Assembly: GCF_030053155.1 (NCBI RefSeq) | Contig: NZ_CP125640.1 | Location: 1,364,001 to 1,428,000, forward strand | Source: Rhizobium sp. BT03 | GTDB taxonomy: Bacteria > Pseudomonadota > Alphaproteobacteria > Rhizobiales > Rhizobiaceae | Direction: 5' to 3' | Length of the DNA: 64,000 bases | Shown: piece after piece, positions 42,409-51,060 of the stretch | How positions within the stretch are numbered: position 1 is the first letter of the stretch | Layout of the letters: the number at the start of each line of letters is the position of its first letter | Notes under the pieces: generated by a model | The model's database searches: none | Seen by the model: the letters and a program-made list of their open reading frames with translations, nothing else | Told to the model about the DNA's origin: nothing | Position numbers and translations under genes: made by a program

Positions 42409-44706
42409 TCAGAGGTCGCGCGCCCGCAGCAATGGGGGGATTTCCTCCGGGGAGACGGGCTTGGAGAAACGGTAGCCCTGCGCCTCCTCGCAGCGCGCGT
42501 GACGCAGGAAATCCATCTGGGCGTCGGTTTCCACACCTTCGGCGAGAACCGAAAGCTTCAGTGTCTGCGCCAGCGAAATCACCGCCGAGGCGATGGCGAC
42601 GGCGGTTTTGTCGCCCGGCAGAGCCTCGACCAGTGAACGGTCCATCTTCAGCCGGTCGAAGGGGAAGGTCTTCAGCGCCGCGAGACTGGAATAGCCGGAG
42701 CCGAAATCGTCGATCGACAGGCGCACACCGAGCGCCCGCAGCGATTCCATCATGGCGAGCGCCCGCTCGACATCCTGCATCACCACGCTTTCGGTGACTT
42801 CCAGCTCCAGCCAGCGCGACTGCAGGCGATGACGCTCCAGCGCCTCGGCGACATGACTTGCGAAATCCGGATCGGCGAACTGCTTGGCCGAGACGTTGAC
42901 GGCGATGGTCAGCGGCGCCAAGCCCATATCCTGCCAGTGGCGCGCCTGGCGGCAGGCCTCGTTCAGCACCCAGAGACCGAGGGGAACGATCAGGCCGGTC
43001 TCTTCGGCGAGCGGGATGAAATTGACCGGCGGCACCCTGCCCTTGGCCGGATGGTTCCAGCGCACCAGCGCCTCGATGCCGGTGATGCGGCCGGTGGCGA
43101 CATCGACCTGCGGCTGATATTGCAGGAACAGCTGGTCGCCGGTGATCGCCTGGTGCAGCTCCTCCTGCTCGCCGAGCGGCATGCCCACAGGCGCGCCGCC
43201 GCCATCGTGATGCTGCAAGGTGTTGCGGCCGAGTTCCTTGGCGCGGTACATGGCGCGGTCGGCATTGGCGAGAAGCTCTTCCGAGGTTGCGCCATCGAAG
43301 GGGAAGGCGGCGACACCGATGCTCGAAGTGACGGTGATCTCGCCGCCGTCGCCGGGGATCGGCCGGTTGATCGCCTTCTGCAGCTCACGCAGGCGGCGTG
43401 TGATGCCGGCGTCGTGGCTCGACTGGTGAACGAGCACCACGAGGAATTCGTCGCCGCCGAGACGCACCACCATATCCGAAGCCCGGACGCTGTTGGCCAT
43501 GCGGGCGGCGGTTTCCTTCAGCACCTCGTCGCCGGCGGCGTGGCCGCGGCCGTCGTTGATGTCCTTGAAATTATCGAGATCGATATAGGCGACTGTGACC
43601 TTGCGGGTGTTGCGCCGGGCCTGATCGAGGATATTGGCCAGCCGCTCCTTGAGGAAAGCGCGGTTCGGCAGGCCGGTGAGATCGTCGTGATGGGCCATGA
43701 AATGGATGCGGTCGTCGACACGCTTGCGCTCGATCGCAATGCCGGCGATGTGCGTGGCGAGCGCCACCAGCTGCGTCTCTTGCTCCGTCGGACGGCGGAC
43801 TTCCCTGGAATAGAGGGCGAAGGTACCGAGCACATTGTTCTGCGAGGTGGCGATCGGCGTCGACCAGCAGGAGCGGAAGCCGAAGGGCGCGACCAGTGCG
43901 CGAAAATCCTCCCAGAGCGGGTCGCTCATCACGTCCTCGACGATCACGGTCTGGCCGCGCCAGGCGGCGGTGCCGCAGGAGCCGACCTTGGGACCGATGG
44001 TGACGCCGTCGATCAGGCGGCTGTAGCCGCCGGGCAGATTGGGGGCGGCGCCGTGATAGAGCCTGGTGCCCTCGCCGTTCAGCAGCAGCACCGACCCGTC
44101 GATGCCGGTCAGCTGCGCCTCGATCATCAGCACCAGCGCCTCGAGGATCATCGGCAGCGGCTCGTTGCGGGCGATCATTTCGAGCAGGTTCGCCTGCTCG
44201 CGATGGAGATCCTCCTGGCGCTTGCGTTCGGTGATATCACGGGAAACGCCGATCAGGCCGACGACCTCGCCGCGGTCGTTGCGCAGCGGTATCTTCGAGG
44301 TCAGCCGGCATATCGGCCTTTTGCCGCCGGGCAGGACGTAGCTTTCCTCCATGTCGATGCGGGCTTGCCCCGTCGCCATGATCTGCTGCTCGATATCGAA
44401 ATGGCGCCGCGCCGTCTCGAAATCGAACAGGTCGAAATCGCGCTTGCCGGTAATCAGATCGGCGCTCTCCAGGCCGAGGCTGCTGGCGGTGACGGCGTTG
44501 GCGAAGACGAAGCGGCTGTCGCGATCCTTGACATAGAGGAAATCCGGAAGCTCGTGGACGATCGCCTTCAGGCGCAGGTTCTCGATGCCGTCGGAGAGGT
44601 GATGGGCGGTCGAGGCCATCATCGCCTCCGTCGCGGCGACAATGCGCCGCGTTTCGGCCGACAGAGCATCGGTCGATTCCCATCGCCTGGCACTCGGTTC
44701 CTGCAT
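42409..44706 (-). CDS. PAS-GAF-GGDEF-EAL protein (c-di-GMP turnover)
   Basis: 765 residues from ATG 44706, which follows GGGGAGA; an ATG 42 bases upstream is possible. Order: PAS (about 40-155, FLYVKDRDSRFVFAN), GAF (about 165-320), GGDEF (about 340-500, VRLGGDEFLVVL intact), EAL (about 515-760, ITGIEALVRWNHP, LELEVTESV, DDFGSGYSSL intact). Both signature sites are complete, so it could make and degrade cyclic-di-GMP; the net activity cannot be read. No membrane segments: a cytosolic sensor. Confidence 0.92.
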   Translation of the reverse strand: MQEPSARRWESTDALSAETRRIVAATEAMMASTAHHLSDGIENLRLKAIVHELPDFLYVKDRDSRFVFANAVTASSLGLESADLITGKRDFDLFDFETARRHFDIEQQIMATGQARIDMEESYVLPGGKRPICRLTSKIPLRNDRGEVVGLIGVSRDITERKRQEDLHREQANLLEMIARNEPLPMILEALVLMIEAQLTGIDGSVLLLNGEGTRLYHGAAPNLPGGYSRLIDGVTIGPKVGSCGTAAWRGQTVIVEDVMSDPLWEDFRALVAPFGFRSCWSTPIATSQNNVLGTFALYSREVRRPTEQETQLVALATHIAGIAIERKRVDDRIHFMAHHDDLTGLPNRAFLKERLANILDQARRNTRKVTVAYIDLDNFKDINDGRGHAAGDEVLKETAARMANSVRASDMVVRLGGDEFLVVLVHQSSHDAGITRRLRELQKAINRPIPGDGGEITVTSSIGVAAFPFDGATSEELLANADRAMYRAKELGRNTLQHHDGGGAPVGMPLGEQEELHQAITGDQLFLQYQPQVDVATGRITGIEALVRWNHPAKGRVPPVNFIPLAEETGLIVPLGLWVLNEACRQARHWQDMGLAPLTIAVNVSAKQFADPDFASHVAEALERHRLQSRWLELEVTESVVMQDVERALAMMESLRALGVRLSIDDFGSGYSSLAALKTFPFDRLKMDRSLVEALPGDKTAVAIASAVISLAQTLKLSVLAEGVETDAQMDFLRHARCEEAQGYRFSKPVSPEEIPPLLRARDL

Positions 44707-44952
44707 GCCGCCATTCTCCCCGTCGGGCCGAAGGCCCACATCCCGCATTATCGCCCCGCAAATTTCCCTCCAAAGTAGTCCTCATTCCCTTCGGCTTGCT
44801 TAAATGAAAGGGTGAACAAGAGGACAAAATCGGCGGCGATATCCTGCCCTTATCAGGGGCCACAACCGCAATTTCGCCCGCCCGTCCCAAAAGGAGACAG
44901 GCCCGTCTGGCATGTTTCCTGCTATAGGCGCCGTATGACTGGAGAATCCGGA

Positions 44953-46323
44953 ATGCCTTCACGCCGCGACATGCTGTTCTTTCTCGCCGCCGCGGCGGTT
45001 GCGGGAGGTACGGCGCCGCGCGCATCGGCCGCGACGCTTGCGGCGGCCGGACAGCCCGATCTGCGCGGCGCGATCGACGCGGCGGAATATCGCGCCATTC
45101 CCGAAAGCGGCGACCGCAAGACCCGCAACCTGCAGCAGATGATCGAACAGGCGGCGGCCGAGAACGTGCCGGTCTTCCTGCCGCCCGGCACCTATCGGAT
45201 TTCCAACCTCAACCTGCCCGACAATACGCGCCTCACCGGCGTACCGGGCGCCTCGCGGCTCGTCTATACCGGCGAAGGCCACCTGTTGGCGGCGGCAAAT
45301 GTGCGGCGCATCGAACTTTCCAACCTCGTCATCGACGGCGGCAACCGCTGGCTCGGCGACTATGCCGGCGGTCTCGTCCAATTTACCGGCGTCGACGAGG
45401 TGCTGATCGACAATTGCGAGATCGGCAGCAGCCGCAAACACGGGCTGCAGCTGGAACGCTGCGGCGGGCGGATCGAGCGCAGCCGTATTTCGGGCGCGGC
45501 CCAGGCGGGGCTCTATGCGGTCGATTCCGCCAATCTTTCGATCACCGGAAATACGATCGCCGATTGCGGCAATGGCGGCATCCTGGTGCACCGCTGGAAC
45601 AAGGCGGAGGATGGCACGGTTGTATCCGGCAACCGCATCTCCAACATCCGCGCCAATGACGGCGGCACCGGCCAGAACGGCAACGGCATCAACATCTTCC
45701 GCGCCGACGGCGTGATGGTGACGAATAACCACATTTCCGACTGCGCCTTTACGGCGATCCGCGCCAATTCGGCCTCGGATATCCAGATCAGCAGCAACCA
45801 GTGCCGGCGATCCGGCGAGACTGCGATCTATGTCGAATTCGCCTTCGAGGGTGCGGTCGTTTCCGCCAATATGATCGACGGGGCGGCGAACGGCATCTCG
45901 ATTGCCAATTTCGATGAGGGCGGCAGGCTGGCGAGCGTCACCGGCAATGTCGTGCGCAACCTGACGCTGAAGGGCCCCTATCAGCACGAAGTCGGCTTCG
46001 GCATCGGCATTGCGGCAGAGGCCGATACGCTGATCTCAGGCAATGTGATCGAGGGCGCGCCGCGCTGGGGCCTGCAGATCGGCTGGGGTCCTTATCTGCG
46101 CAATGTCGTCGTCAGCGGCAATGTGGTGCGCAAGACGCCGGTGGGGTGCGCCGTCTCGGTCGCCGATGGCGCCGGCACCGCCATCATCACCGACAACGTC
46201 TTTCAGGAAACCACGGAAGGCGCGGTCCTCGGCTTCCAATGGGAGAAGAAAGTGTCCGCCGAGATGGCCGGCGGCGGCGCGTCCTACAAGCAGCTGACGG
46301 TCGAGCGAAACCGCGTTTCGTGA
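44953..46323 (+). CDS. Tat-exported repeat protein (TIGR03808-like)
   Basis: 456 residues from ATG 44953, after GGAGAATCC. A twin-arginine signal (SRRDMLFFLAAAAVAGGTA) exports it. The mature protein is a right-handed beta-helix of pectate-lyase/parallel-repeat type: repeated NxI/VSGNxIxxx rungs (ITGNTIADCGNGG, VVSGNRISNIRAND, VVSANMIDG). The length and start fit the family described as twin-arginine-translocated repetitive proteins. It is perhaps a polysaccharide-binding or -acting protein. It has no visible operon partners; the gene is divergent from the GGDEF/EAL gene. Confidence 0.85.
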   Translation: MPSRRDMLFFLAAAAVAGGTAPRASAATLAAAGQPDLRGAIDAAEYRAIPESGDRKTRNLQQMIEQAAAENVPVFLPPGTYRISNLNLPDNTRLTGVPGASRLVYTGEGHLLAAANVRRIELSNLVIDGGNRWLGDYAGGLVQFTGVDEVLIDNCEIGSSRKHGLQLERCGGRIERSRISGAAQAGLYAVDSANLSITGNTIADCGNGGILVHRWNKAEDGTVVSGNRISNIRANDGGTGQNGNGINIFRADGVMVTNNHISDCAFTAIRANSASDIQISSNQCRRSGETAIYVEFAFEGAVVSANMIDGAANGISIANFDEGGRLASVTGNVVRNLTLKGPYQHEVGFGIGIAAEADTLISGNVIEGAPRWGLQIGWGPYLRNVVVSGNVVRKTPVGCAVSVADGAGTAIITDNVFQETTEGAVLGFQWEKKVSAEMAGGGASYKQLTVERNRVS

Positions 46324-46459
46324 CGAGAGCTTTGCTTCCCCGACTCATGGAAGTCCTTTATCTCTTTGTTTTCACATAATGCCCGTGAAAGCCGCTGCCC
46401 GGTTCGCGCAATGAAGGCATTTAGGAGTCGCGTTGAACAAGCGATATGCAGACTAAATT

Positions 46460-46476
46460 TTACCCTGAGAGGGTAA
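46460..46476. promoter_or_regulatory. Inverted repeat ahead of mqsRA
   Basis: TTACCCT (46460-46466) and AGGGTAA (46470-46476), spaced by GAG, lie eight bases before the mqsR ATG. MqsA-type antitoxins bind palindromes upstream of their operon, so this is the likely autoregulatory site. Confidence 0.6.
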
Positions 46477-46483
46477 TCTAGTC

Positions 46484-46785
46484 ATGGAGAAGCGGAAAGC
46501 CCATTACAGCCTTGTTGCGGTCATCGCCATCGTCAGGGAGCGAAAGGCGGCGGCCTTCACCAAAAGCGCCATCGATGGCGGGAGATCAATGGGACTGACC
46601 ACTTCGGAGATGATCGACGTCGTCTCCGCGCTGAGGAGTAGCCACCTTTATAAGTGATGACAACGTATAGCGACAATACGATCTGGCAGGATGTCTATCA
46701 CGCCGATACGCCGGCCGGGAAGGCTTATGTCAAAGTCACGCTGAGGGAAGACGGTGCACCCGTCATCCAGTTCACGGAGTTGTAA
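46484..46785 (+). pseudogene. mqsR: MqsR-family toxin, frameshifted
   Basis: The first frame gives 57 residues, MEKRKAHYSLVAVIAIVRER... to LRSSHLYK, the N-terminal half of MqsR. It hits TGA at 46655. The remaining half (MTTYSDNTIWQDVYHADTPAGKAYVKVTLREDGAPVIQF) continues from 46657 in another frame and stops at 46785. Adding one base at about 46655 restores a 100-residue protein, close to the E. coli toxin length of 98. MqsR is a GCU-cutting mRNA interferase. As written it should be inactive, while the antitoxin is intact. Confidence 0.8.
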
Positions 46786-46787
46786 CA

Positions 46788-47195
46788 ATGGCCAGGATTT
46801 GTGTTTGCTGTGACGCAAAGTCCGAAATGACACCATTCTTCAACGAAACTCACCACGTTACGTTTCGCAATCTGAAAGCTGATGTCGAAGGTTTATCCGG
46901 TTTTCGCTGCGGCGCATGCGGCGAGATCGAGTATGACCAGATCAGTGCCGAGCGTTATGCCCGGGCTAGTGATGCGCTCATCCTGCAGGATCGGCGAGCC
47001 GTCGGCGAGGATCTGCGTCGAATTCGCAAGAAACTGCGCCTCAATCAGACTGAAGCCTCTGCACTGACCGGTGGGGGGCACAATGCCTTCTCTCGCTATG
47101 AGACGGGAAAAGTCAGTCCGTCACCTGCCGTCGTCAATCTTTTCCGTCTGCTCGAGCGGCATCCCGACGACATAGAGGAATTGCGACGCGCGTAA
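46788..47195 (+). CDS. mqsA: MqsA-family antitoxin
   Basis: 135 residues, starting two bases after the mqsR stop. The N-terminal zinc region has Cys at CVCC and CGAC (RICVCC near 5-8, RCGACGE near 40-45). The C-terminal HTH (about 66-130, VGEDLRRIRKKLRLNQTEASALTGGGHNAFSRYETGKVSPSPAVVNLFRLL) is a typical Xre-like DNA-binding domain of MqsA. It neutralises MqsR and represses the operon; here it may have become a free-standing regulator. Confidence 0.9.
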   Translation: MARICVCCDAKSEMTPFFNETHHVTFRNLKADVEGLSGFRCGACGEIEYDQISAERYARASDALILQDRRAVGEDLRRIRKKLRLNQTEASALTGGGHNAFSRYETGKVSPSPAVVNLFRLLERHPDDIEELRRA

Positions 47196-47338
47196 CTTGC
47201 TGGATCGATCTTCGCTGACGCGATGCTGGGAAGTGCCGAGGAACATCAAAAGCATTCATCGTCCCATCAGCGCGACGGACTTTTCCAGAGTCAATCACCC
47301 ATCTACGGTCTCGCGGACAATATCCAGGGGAGATCATC

Positions 47339-48004
47339 ATGCTGACAATCTACGGGGTTTATCGATCGAGGGCGTCACGCGTCTACTGGATTGCGGAGGA
47401 GCTGGGGCTCGAATTCCGCTCGGTGCCGGTGCTGCAGGCCAGGCGGCTGGCGGAGCCCCTATCCGAGGGAGCGCCGCTCAACACGCACTCGCCCGATTTC
47501 GCCGCCGTCAACCCGATGGCGCAGATCCCCAGCATCAGGGACGGCGAACTCGTCATGCACGAGTCGCTGGCGATCAATCTCTACCTCGCGCGCAAACATG
47601 GCGGGCCGCTTGCCGGACAAACCGTCGAAGAAGACGGATTGCTGACGATGTGGACCATCTGGGCCGCCTCGCAGGTCGAGCCGCATTCGGTCAGGATCGT
47701 GCTGACCTATGATAACGGCCTCGAAAACAGCGAAGAGGGCAAGCAGACGATCGCCGCCGCTTGCCAGGCGCTGCGCCGGCCGCTGGCCGCTCTCGAAGGC
47801 CAGCTTGCCGGCCGGCAGTGGATCGTCGGCGACCGCTTCACCGTCGCCGACCTCAACATTGCCGAAGTGCTGCGCTACGCCCAGAGCGAGGAGGCGCTGT
47901 TCGATGCGCATCCCAACGTCAAGGCCTGGATCGGACGCTGCCAGTCGCGCGCCGCCTACAAGAAAATGCAGGAGACGCGCGGCAAAGAGCCGATCGAGGT
48001 CTGA
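47339..48004 (+). CDS. Glutathione S-transferase
   Basis: 221 residues. N-terminal domain: [30 protein letters not shown] and [24 protein letters not shown], which includes the glutathione-binding ES pair. The C-terminal helical domain carries the [19 protein letters not shown]-capping-box region. It detoxifies electrophiles in the cytosol; subclass not resolvable. GGGGAG precedes the ATG. Hairpins follow the gene at 48063-48131. Confidence 0.88.
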   Translation: MLTIYGVYRSRASRVYWIAEELGLEFRSVPVLQARRLAEPLSEGAPLNTHSPDFAAVNPMAQIPSIRDGELVMHESLAINLYLARKHGGPLAGQTVEEDGLLTMWTIWAASQVEPHSVRIVLTYDNGLENSEEGKQTIAAACQALRRPLAALEGQLAGRQWIVGDRFTVADLNIAEVLRYAQSEEALFDAHPNVKAWIGRCQSRAAYKKMQETRGKEPIEV

Positions 48005-48113
48005 GAGCAACTCCAGCAAAAGTGCGCAGTGTGTTTACGTCCGGAATTGCGCAGAACAGAAGATAGAAGCCTTTCCGTGACTCGGAGAAGGACCGAAAGG
48101 CTCTATATTGCCA

Positions 48114-48131
48114 CGCGTCTTTTCAGACGCG
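48114..48131 (+). terminator. Hairpin after the GST gene
   Basis: CGCGTCT (48114-48120), TTTC loop, AGACGCG (48125-48131); a second imperfect stem (about 48063-48074 with 48094-48106) precedes it. The pair sits in a 244-bp non-coding gap and may end transcription, though no T-run follows. Confidence 0.45.
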
Positions 48132-48248
48132 CAGGGACGCCGTCACATTTTGAATTGCTGTAAAGATTTGGCTACCGCCTATTCTTGATCGTCTTGCATT
48201 CTCTGTTAAGTAGCTTATTGGAAATACAAAACTCAAGATGGAACTAAA

Positions 48249-48695
48249 ATGCAGAACCAGACCGAGATCAGCAAATTTGCAGCATCCAGCCCCAAGAGCG
48301 GAGCGCCTTCAAACTATGCTATTTTGCTCTTCGGTATGTTAATGTTCCCCATTATCTTCCTCGTGTTTTTTGAGGCACGGAAACGCAGAACAACTGCCCA
48401 AGAATGGGAGAAATCACATTATGAACTCCAATATCGGAGCTCCAAGGTTTTCTTGCTTGGCATATTAGCGACGATCCTTGCGGCATTCGCAATCTTTTTG
48501 ACTGGTGGCAATCAACGCCAAGCTGAACATACAATGATGCTGATCGGGCTGGCTGCAAAACTTAATTACCTTTTGGTCGGTTGGGTCGCGGTGCGCAGTA
48601 TTCGCGGTCTGTTTCTGGCAGGAGGCCAGCGAGCAATCGGGAACCCCAAAAGCTACTGGATGTGGCCGTCTGCTGCAGTGCCAGCACCAATTTAG
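48249..48695 (+). CDS. Hypothetical membrane protein with three helices
   Basis: 148 residues. Helices at about 23-42 (AILLFGMLMFPIIFLVFFEA), 67-87 (VFLLGILATILAAFAIFLTGG) and 94-118 (TMMLIGLAAKLNYLLVGWVAVRSIRG) are separated by a charged loop (RKRRTTAQEWEKSHYELQYRSSKV). I do not recognise a family; loop plus helix order recalls DUF4870-type proteins but is not a clear match. Composition is less GC-rich than the flanks, suggesting acquisition. Confidence 0.65.
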   Translation: MQNQTEISKFAASSPKSGAPSNYAILLFGMLMFPIIFLVFFEARKRRTTAQEWEKSHYELQYRSSKVFLLGILATILAAFAIFLTGGNQRQAEHTMMLIGLAAKLNYLLVGWVAVRSIRGLFLAGGQRAIGNPKSYWMWPSAAVPAPI

Positions 48696-48728
48696 ATAGG
48701 CGCTTTGTCAACCTGGCCGAGATCTGAG

Positions 48729-49625
48729 TTATCGGAACAGCGCGAGCGTGCCGGCCATTTCCTCGCGGATCCAGGCCTTGAAATCCTTGACCTTCTTCGG
48801 CTCGCGCGTGCCTTCGGCGGTGACGAAATAATGGCCGAAGCCGGTGCGCGCGCGAATGCCGAAGGGCGCGACCAGCCGGCCTTCGGCAAGCGCGAAGGCG
48901 GCAAGGGTCTGCCAGGCGAGCATGACGCCCTGCCCGGCAATCGCCGCATCGAGGCAAAGCGAGGCATCGTTGAAAACGTGGCGCGTCACAGGTGTCGCGC
49001 CTGACAGGCCCGCCTCGCGCATCCAGACCTCCCAGGAGAACATGGCGCGGCCATCGATGATGGCAGGCAGCGTCAGGATGTCGGCAGGCTCTTTCAATTT
49101 CGCCGCCATCTCGGGCGAGCAGACCGGAAAGACCTCCTGCTGCAACAGCAGTTCGGCCTTCACGTCAGCCCATTTGCCGGTGCCGACGCGGATGCCGATA
49201 TCGACGTCGCAGAGTGCGGGATTGACGAGATTGGTCGTCGCATCAAGCCGCAGCTTGATCTCGGGGTGGCGCTCGGCGAAACGGTCGAGCCGGCAGACGA
49301 GCCAGCGGGCGGCAAAAACCGGCGCCACCGAGATGGTCAGGATCGTATCGTCCTTGCGCCCTGCGATCGACACGGCGGCCGAAAGGCGGGCAAAACCCTC
49401 ATCGAGCGCCAGAAGCACCGGCCGGCTTGCTTCGGTCGGGATCATTCCGCGGGCGGTGCGTTCGAAGATCACAAGGCCAAGCTGCGCCTCGGCCTTGATC
49501 ACCTGCTGACTGACGGCGCCGACCGAGACACCAAGTTCGTCGGCGGCGGCCTGCAGCGAGCCGAGGCGACCGACGGCGTCGAGCGCCCTCAGGCCGTTGA
49601 GATGGACGGAATTCAGGTTCTTCAT
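48729..49625 (-). CDS. LysR-family transcriptional regulator, GcvA-like
   Basis: 298 residues. The winged HTH (VHLNGLRALDAVGRLGSLQAAADELGVSVGAVSQQVIKAEAQLGLVIFERTARGMIPTE) is of the GcvA/LysR type with QxxxAExxLG. The effector domain (about 90-290) has the GxGVMLAWQTLA hinge. The target is unknown; the neighbouring hypothetical gene is convergent, and a 49-kb small gene lies beyond the start. Confidence 0.88.
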   Translation of the reverse strand: MKNLNSVHLNGLRALDAVGRLGSLQAAADELGVSVGAVSQQVIKAEAQLGLVIFERTARGMIPTEASRPVLLALDEGFARLSAAVSIAGRKDDTILTISVAPVFAARWLVCRLDRFAERHPEIKLRLDATTNLVNPALCDVDIGIRVGTGKWADVKAELLLQQEVFPVCSPEMAAKLKEPADILTLPAIIDGRAMFSWEVWMREAGLSGATPVTRHVFNDASLCLDAAIAGQGVMLAWQTLAAFALAEGRLVAPFGIRARTGFGHYFVTAEGTREPKKVKDFKAWIREEMAGTLALFR

Positions 49626-49803
49626 ATAGTTTTTCTATAGCAGAGCCGCCGTAATCTCAATTGAAAATCCGGCTGTCCGCGCCGACATTGGAAGCATAGG
49701 CAATCCCGCTCGAAGACTGATCGTCCGGGGGCCGGGATAACGCATCAGACGCCGGCGGCCGTGCGGTCACCATCCCGCACCGCCGGAGAACGCGAGGCAT
49801 GCC

Positions 49804-50001
49804 ATGTCGCTCATAAAGTTTTTCTTGAAGCCCATGCTTGATATGAACAGCGTAGAATGTGCGGACGCCGTCTGGAAGAACGATCCGCTGCGGCATCCCG
49901 AGGTCGAGCGCATGTCGCTGCGCGAAATCGCCGATCTGCCGCTTGGAACGGAGATCGGCTCCGACGCGAAGGCCAGACCGCCGCTGGCGAAATGCGCATA
50001 A
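49804..50001 (+). CDS. Possible small protein
   Basis: 65 residues: MSLIKFFLKPMLDMNSVECADAVWKNDPLRHPEVERMSLREIADLP..., an amphipathic N-terminal helix and a charged remainder. GCGAGG lies ten bases ahead of the ATG. Its start, length and the SLREIADLP segment look like small proteins common in rhizobia, but no family is recognised, so it could be a spurious frame. Confidence 0.45.
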   Translation: MSLIKFFLKPMLDMNSVECADAVWKNDPLRHPEVERMSLREIADLPLGTEIGSDAKARPPLAKCA

Positions 50002-50175
50002 AACTGCCAGCTCCGCCTCATTCACATTCCTTTTTATTGGCATATAATTCATATTCCTGCGGCCCCGAATTTCGGACAGCCAGTGGCAGAGGTTGCCTGG
50101 CGGGCTATGGAAACGCCGGGCGATGTCGCTTAGATGGGATGACGCAGTCAGAATAGAGCGAAAGCGGTTCGGCGA

Positions 50176-51060
50176 ATGGCAAGGAACAGTCTGGTCCCTC
50201 AGATCAGCAGAAACATCATCGATTACCTCAGGGCCAACCGCATGCAGCAGGGCCAGCATCTGCCGCTTCAGATATTGGCCGATACATTCCGGGTATCGAG
50301 GGCTCCCGTTATGAGCGCGCTCCAAAGCCTGGAGGGACAGGGGATCGTGCGCGCGGAGCCGAACCGCGGTTATTTTCTCGCTGTTGACGCGGAGAGCATC
50401 GATTCCGGCACGGCGGAGGAGAGGAAGGACGCGGCCGGCGACGAGGATATCTATTTCAGGATGGCCGAGGACCGTCTCTCCGGCAAGCTCGATGAGCGGG
50501 TCAGCGAAGCGGAGCTGATGCGTTTCTACGATGTTCCGAGAAGCCGGCTGCTGAAGGTGCTGCACCGCATTGCCGACGAAGGCTGGATCGAGCGCCTGCC
50601 GGGAAACGGCTGGGCCTTCCGGGAAACGCTGACATCGAGAAAAGGCTATGAGGACGGCTACGCCTTCCGTGCGGTGATCGAACAGCAGGCCATGCTGCTG
50701 CCGAGCTTCGAGCCCGATCCGGAGGGCTTCAAGCGCGCGCGGGAAATCCAGACGGAACTTGCCAATGGCGGCTATGAAAGCTGGTCGCGCGCCGAGATCT
50801 TCAAGGCGAACAACGAATTTCACGAGATGCTGGTGGCCTGCTCCCGCAACGAGTTTTTCCTCGACTCGATCAAGCGCATCAACAGGCTTCGCCGCCTGAT
50901 CGAATACCACATCACGATCGACAGAAGCCGTCTGCCGCGGCAGGCGGCCGAGCATCTTCAGATCCTGGATCTGATCGAGGATGGGCGACGCAACGAGGCG
51001 GCCGCCTTTCTCTACACCCACATCATGGGCGCCGGCAGGATCAAGTCGCCAAAGGTCTGA
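50176..51060 (+). CDS. GntR-family regulator with two winged-helix domains and FCD
   Basis: 294 residues. Two DNA-binding-like domains: residues about 8-70 (IDYLRANRMQQGQHLPLQILADTFRVSRAPVMSALQSLEGQGIVRAEPNRGYFLAV) and about 90-155 (AEDRLSGKLDERVSEAELMRFYDVPRSRLLKVLHRIADEGWIERLPGNGWAF). Each has the LxxxGWIER/GIVRAE wing pattern. An all-helical FCD effector domain follows (about 160-290), with NNEFHEML and the AAEHLQILDLI motif. FCD GntR proteins usually bind organic acids. Usual members have one HTH, so the tandem pair is notable. It is head of a likely catabolic cluster. Confidence 0.85.
   Translation: MARNSLVPQISRNIIDYLRANRMQQGQHLPLQILADTFRVSRAPVMSALQSLEGQGIVRAEPNRGYFLAVDAESIDSGTAEERKDAAGDEDIYFRMAEDRLSGKLDERVSEAELMRFYDVPRSRLLKVLHRIADEGWIERLPGNGWAFRETLTSRKGYEDGYAFRAVIEQQAMLLPSFEPDPEGFKRAREIQTELANGGYESWSRAEIFKANNEFHEMLVACSRNEFFLDSIKRINRLRRLIEYHITIDRSRLPRQAAEHLQILDLIEDGRRNEAAAFLYTHIMGAGRIKSPKV

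Noticed and set aside
42829..44778. 649-codon frame opposite the GGDEF/EAL gene
   Set aside because: The minus strand has intact PAS, GGDEF and EAL signatures; the plus-strand protein is a low-information shadow.
49657..51021. 454-codon frame opposite the GntR regulator
   Set aside because: The plus strand carries clear winged-helix and FCD regions and a good start.
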